A stretch of 64,000 nt of DNA. Source: Ophthalmolycus amberensis (lineage: Eukaryota > Chordata > Actinopteri > Perciformes > Zoarcidae). Location of the stretch: positions 1,123,001-1,187,000 of the forward strand of contig JAFEUB010000720.1 of the NCBI GenBank assembly GCA_024529925.1, read 5' to 3'. The position numbers were made by a program, and so were the translations under genes. Positions 63,806 to 64,000 of the stretch are shown here, one piece after another (within the stretch, counting starts at the first letter, position 1; the number at the start of each line of letters is the position of its first letter). The notes beneath the pieces are model-generated. The model searched no databases and was not told where the DNA came from. It worked only from the letters and a program-made list of their open reading frames with translations.

Positions 63806-64000
63806 CTCAGATGAGTGTACAGTCTACCACTGGACTGGCTAGACAGGAAGTAGGTCAGCTGGCTCTGACGAGGGGGGGGGGGGGGAATTATAATACCGGC
63901 ATTGGTGGCGGTGATGGGGGATTGTGTTTTCGTGTGTGTATGGACGGGATGGGGCGGTGGGGGTTCAGGGGGCAGAGCTTGCTCTTGGGCACACTGACCA

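Larger units (their letters stand above)
61607..64000 (+). other. tnik: tnik intron 1 (start)
   Basis: No further exon to the window end. It contains (GT)n at 61906-61962, a C run at about 62126-62141, (GT)n near 62380-62400, a perfect hairpin at 63305-63354, (CA)n at 63757-63800 and a G run near 63871-63885. Confidence 0.75.

Overview
This window is vertebrate nuclear DNA, most likely from a percomorph (spiny-rayed) teleost fish. The coding exons are short, have canonical GT/AG borders and are separated by introns. Long CA/GT microsatellites, (TA)n and poly-G/poly-C runs are very dense. Several interspersed elements are of types common in teleosts. The ghrelin-receptor gene has the long second extracellular loop described for percomorph-type receptors. 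There are no bacterial-style operons.

Layout. (1) 1-19.0 kb: the 3' end of fndc3b on the + strand, with five coding exons (775-14797) and a long 3'UTR ending near an AATAAA at 19001. (2) 23.9-25.3 kb: a complete two-exon ghsr on the - strand, convergent with fndc3b. (3) 25.3-29.7 kb: intergenic DNA with a 5'-truncated LINE. (4) 29.7-59.7 kb: pld1 on the + strand, with a candidate promoter and noncoding first exon near 29.7-30.0 kb, 25 coding exons from 40991 to 57442 whose phases all join (1,052 residues by my count), and a 3'UTR ending near an AATAAA at 59721. (5) 61.1-64.0 kb: the GC-rich promoter/5'UTR and first coding exon of tnik on the + strand, then the start of its intron 1.

The genes are not one pathway. 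FNDC3B is a membrane-anchored fibronectin-III protein, GHSR a peptide-hormone GPCR, PLD1 a phosphatidylcholine-hydrolysing signalling enzyme, and TNIK a Ste20-family kinase. They are neighbours because they belong to a conserved vertebrate block (human 3q26), although the PLD1-TNIK pair lies on the other side of FNDC3B-GHSR compared with human.

Most notable points. One in-frame pld1 exon (51637-51765) sits between a pure (GT)72 that forms its 3' splice site and a (AC)23 just after its donor. These tracts are complementary in the pre-mRNA and could loop the exon out. Other GT tracts abut splice sites in fndc3b and pld1. A perfect 23-bp-arm hairpin lies in tnik intron 1, and there is an antisense L1-type reverse-transcriptase relic in a pld1 intron. 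I found no wholly new gene system. Exon borders are from reading, not from transcripts.
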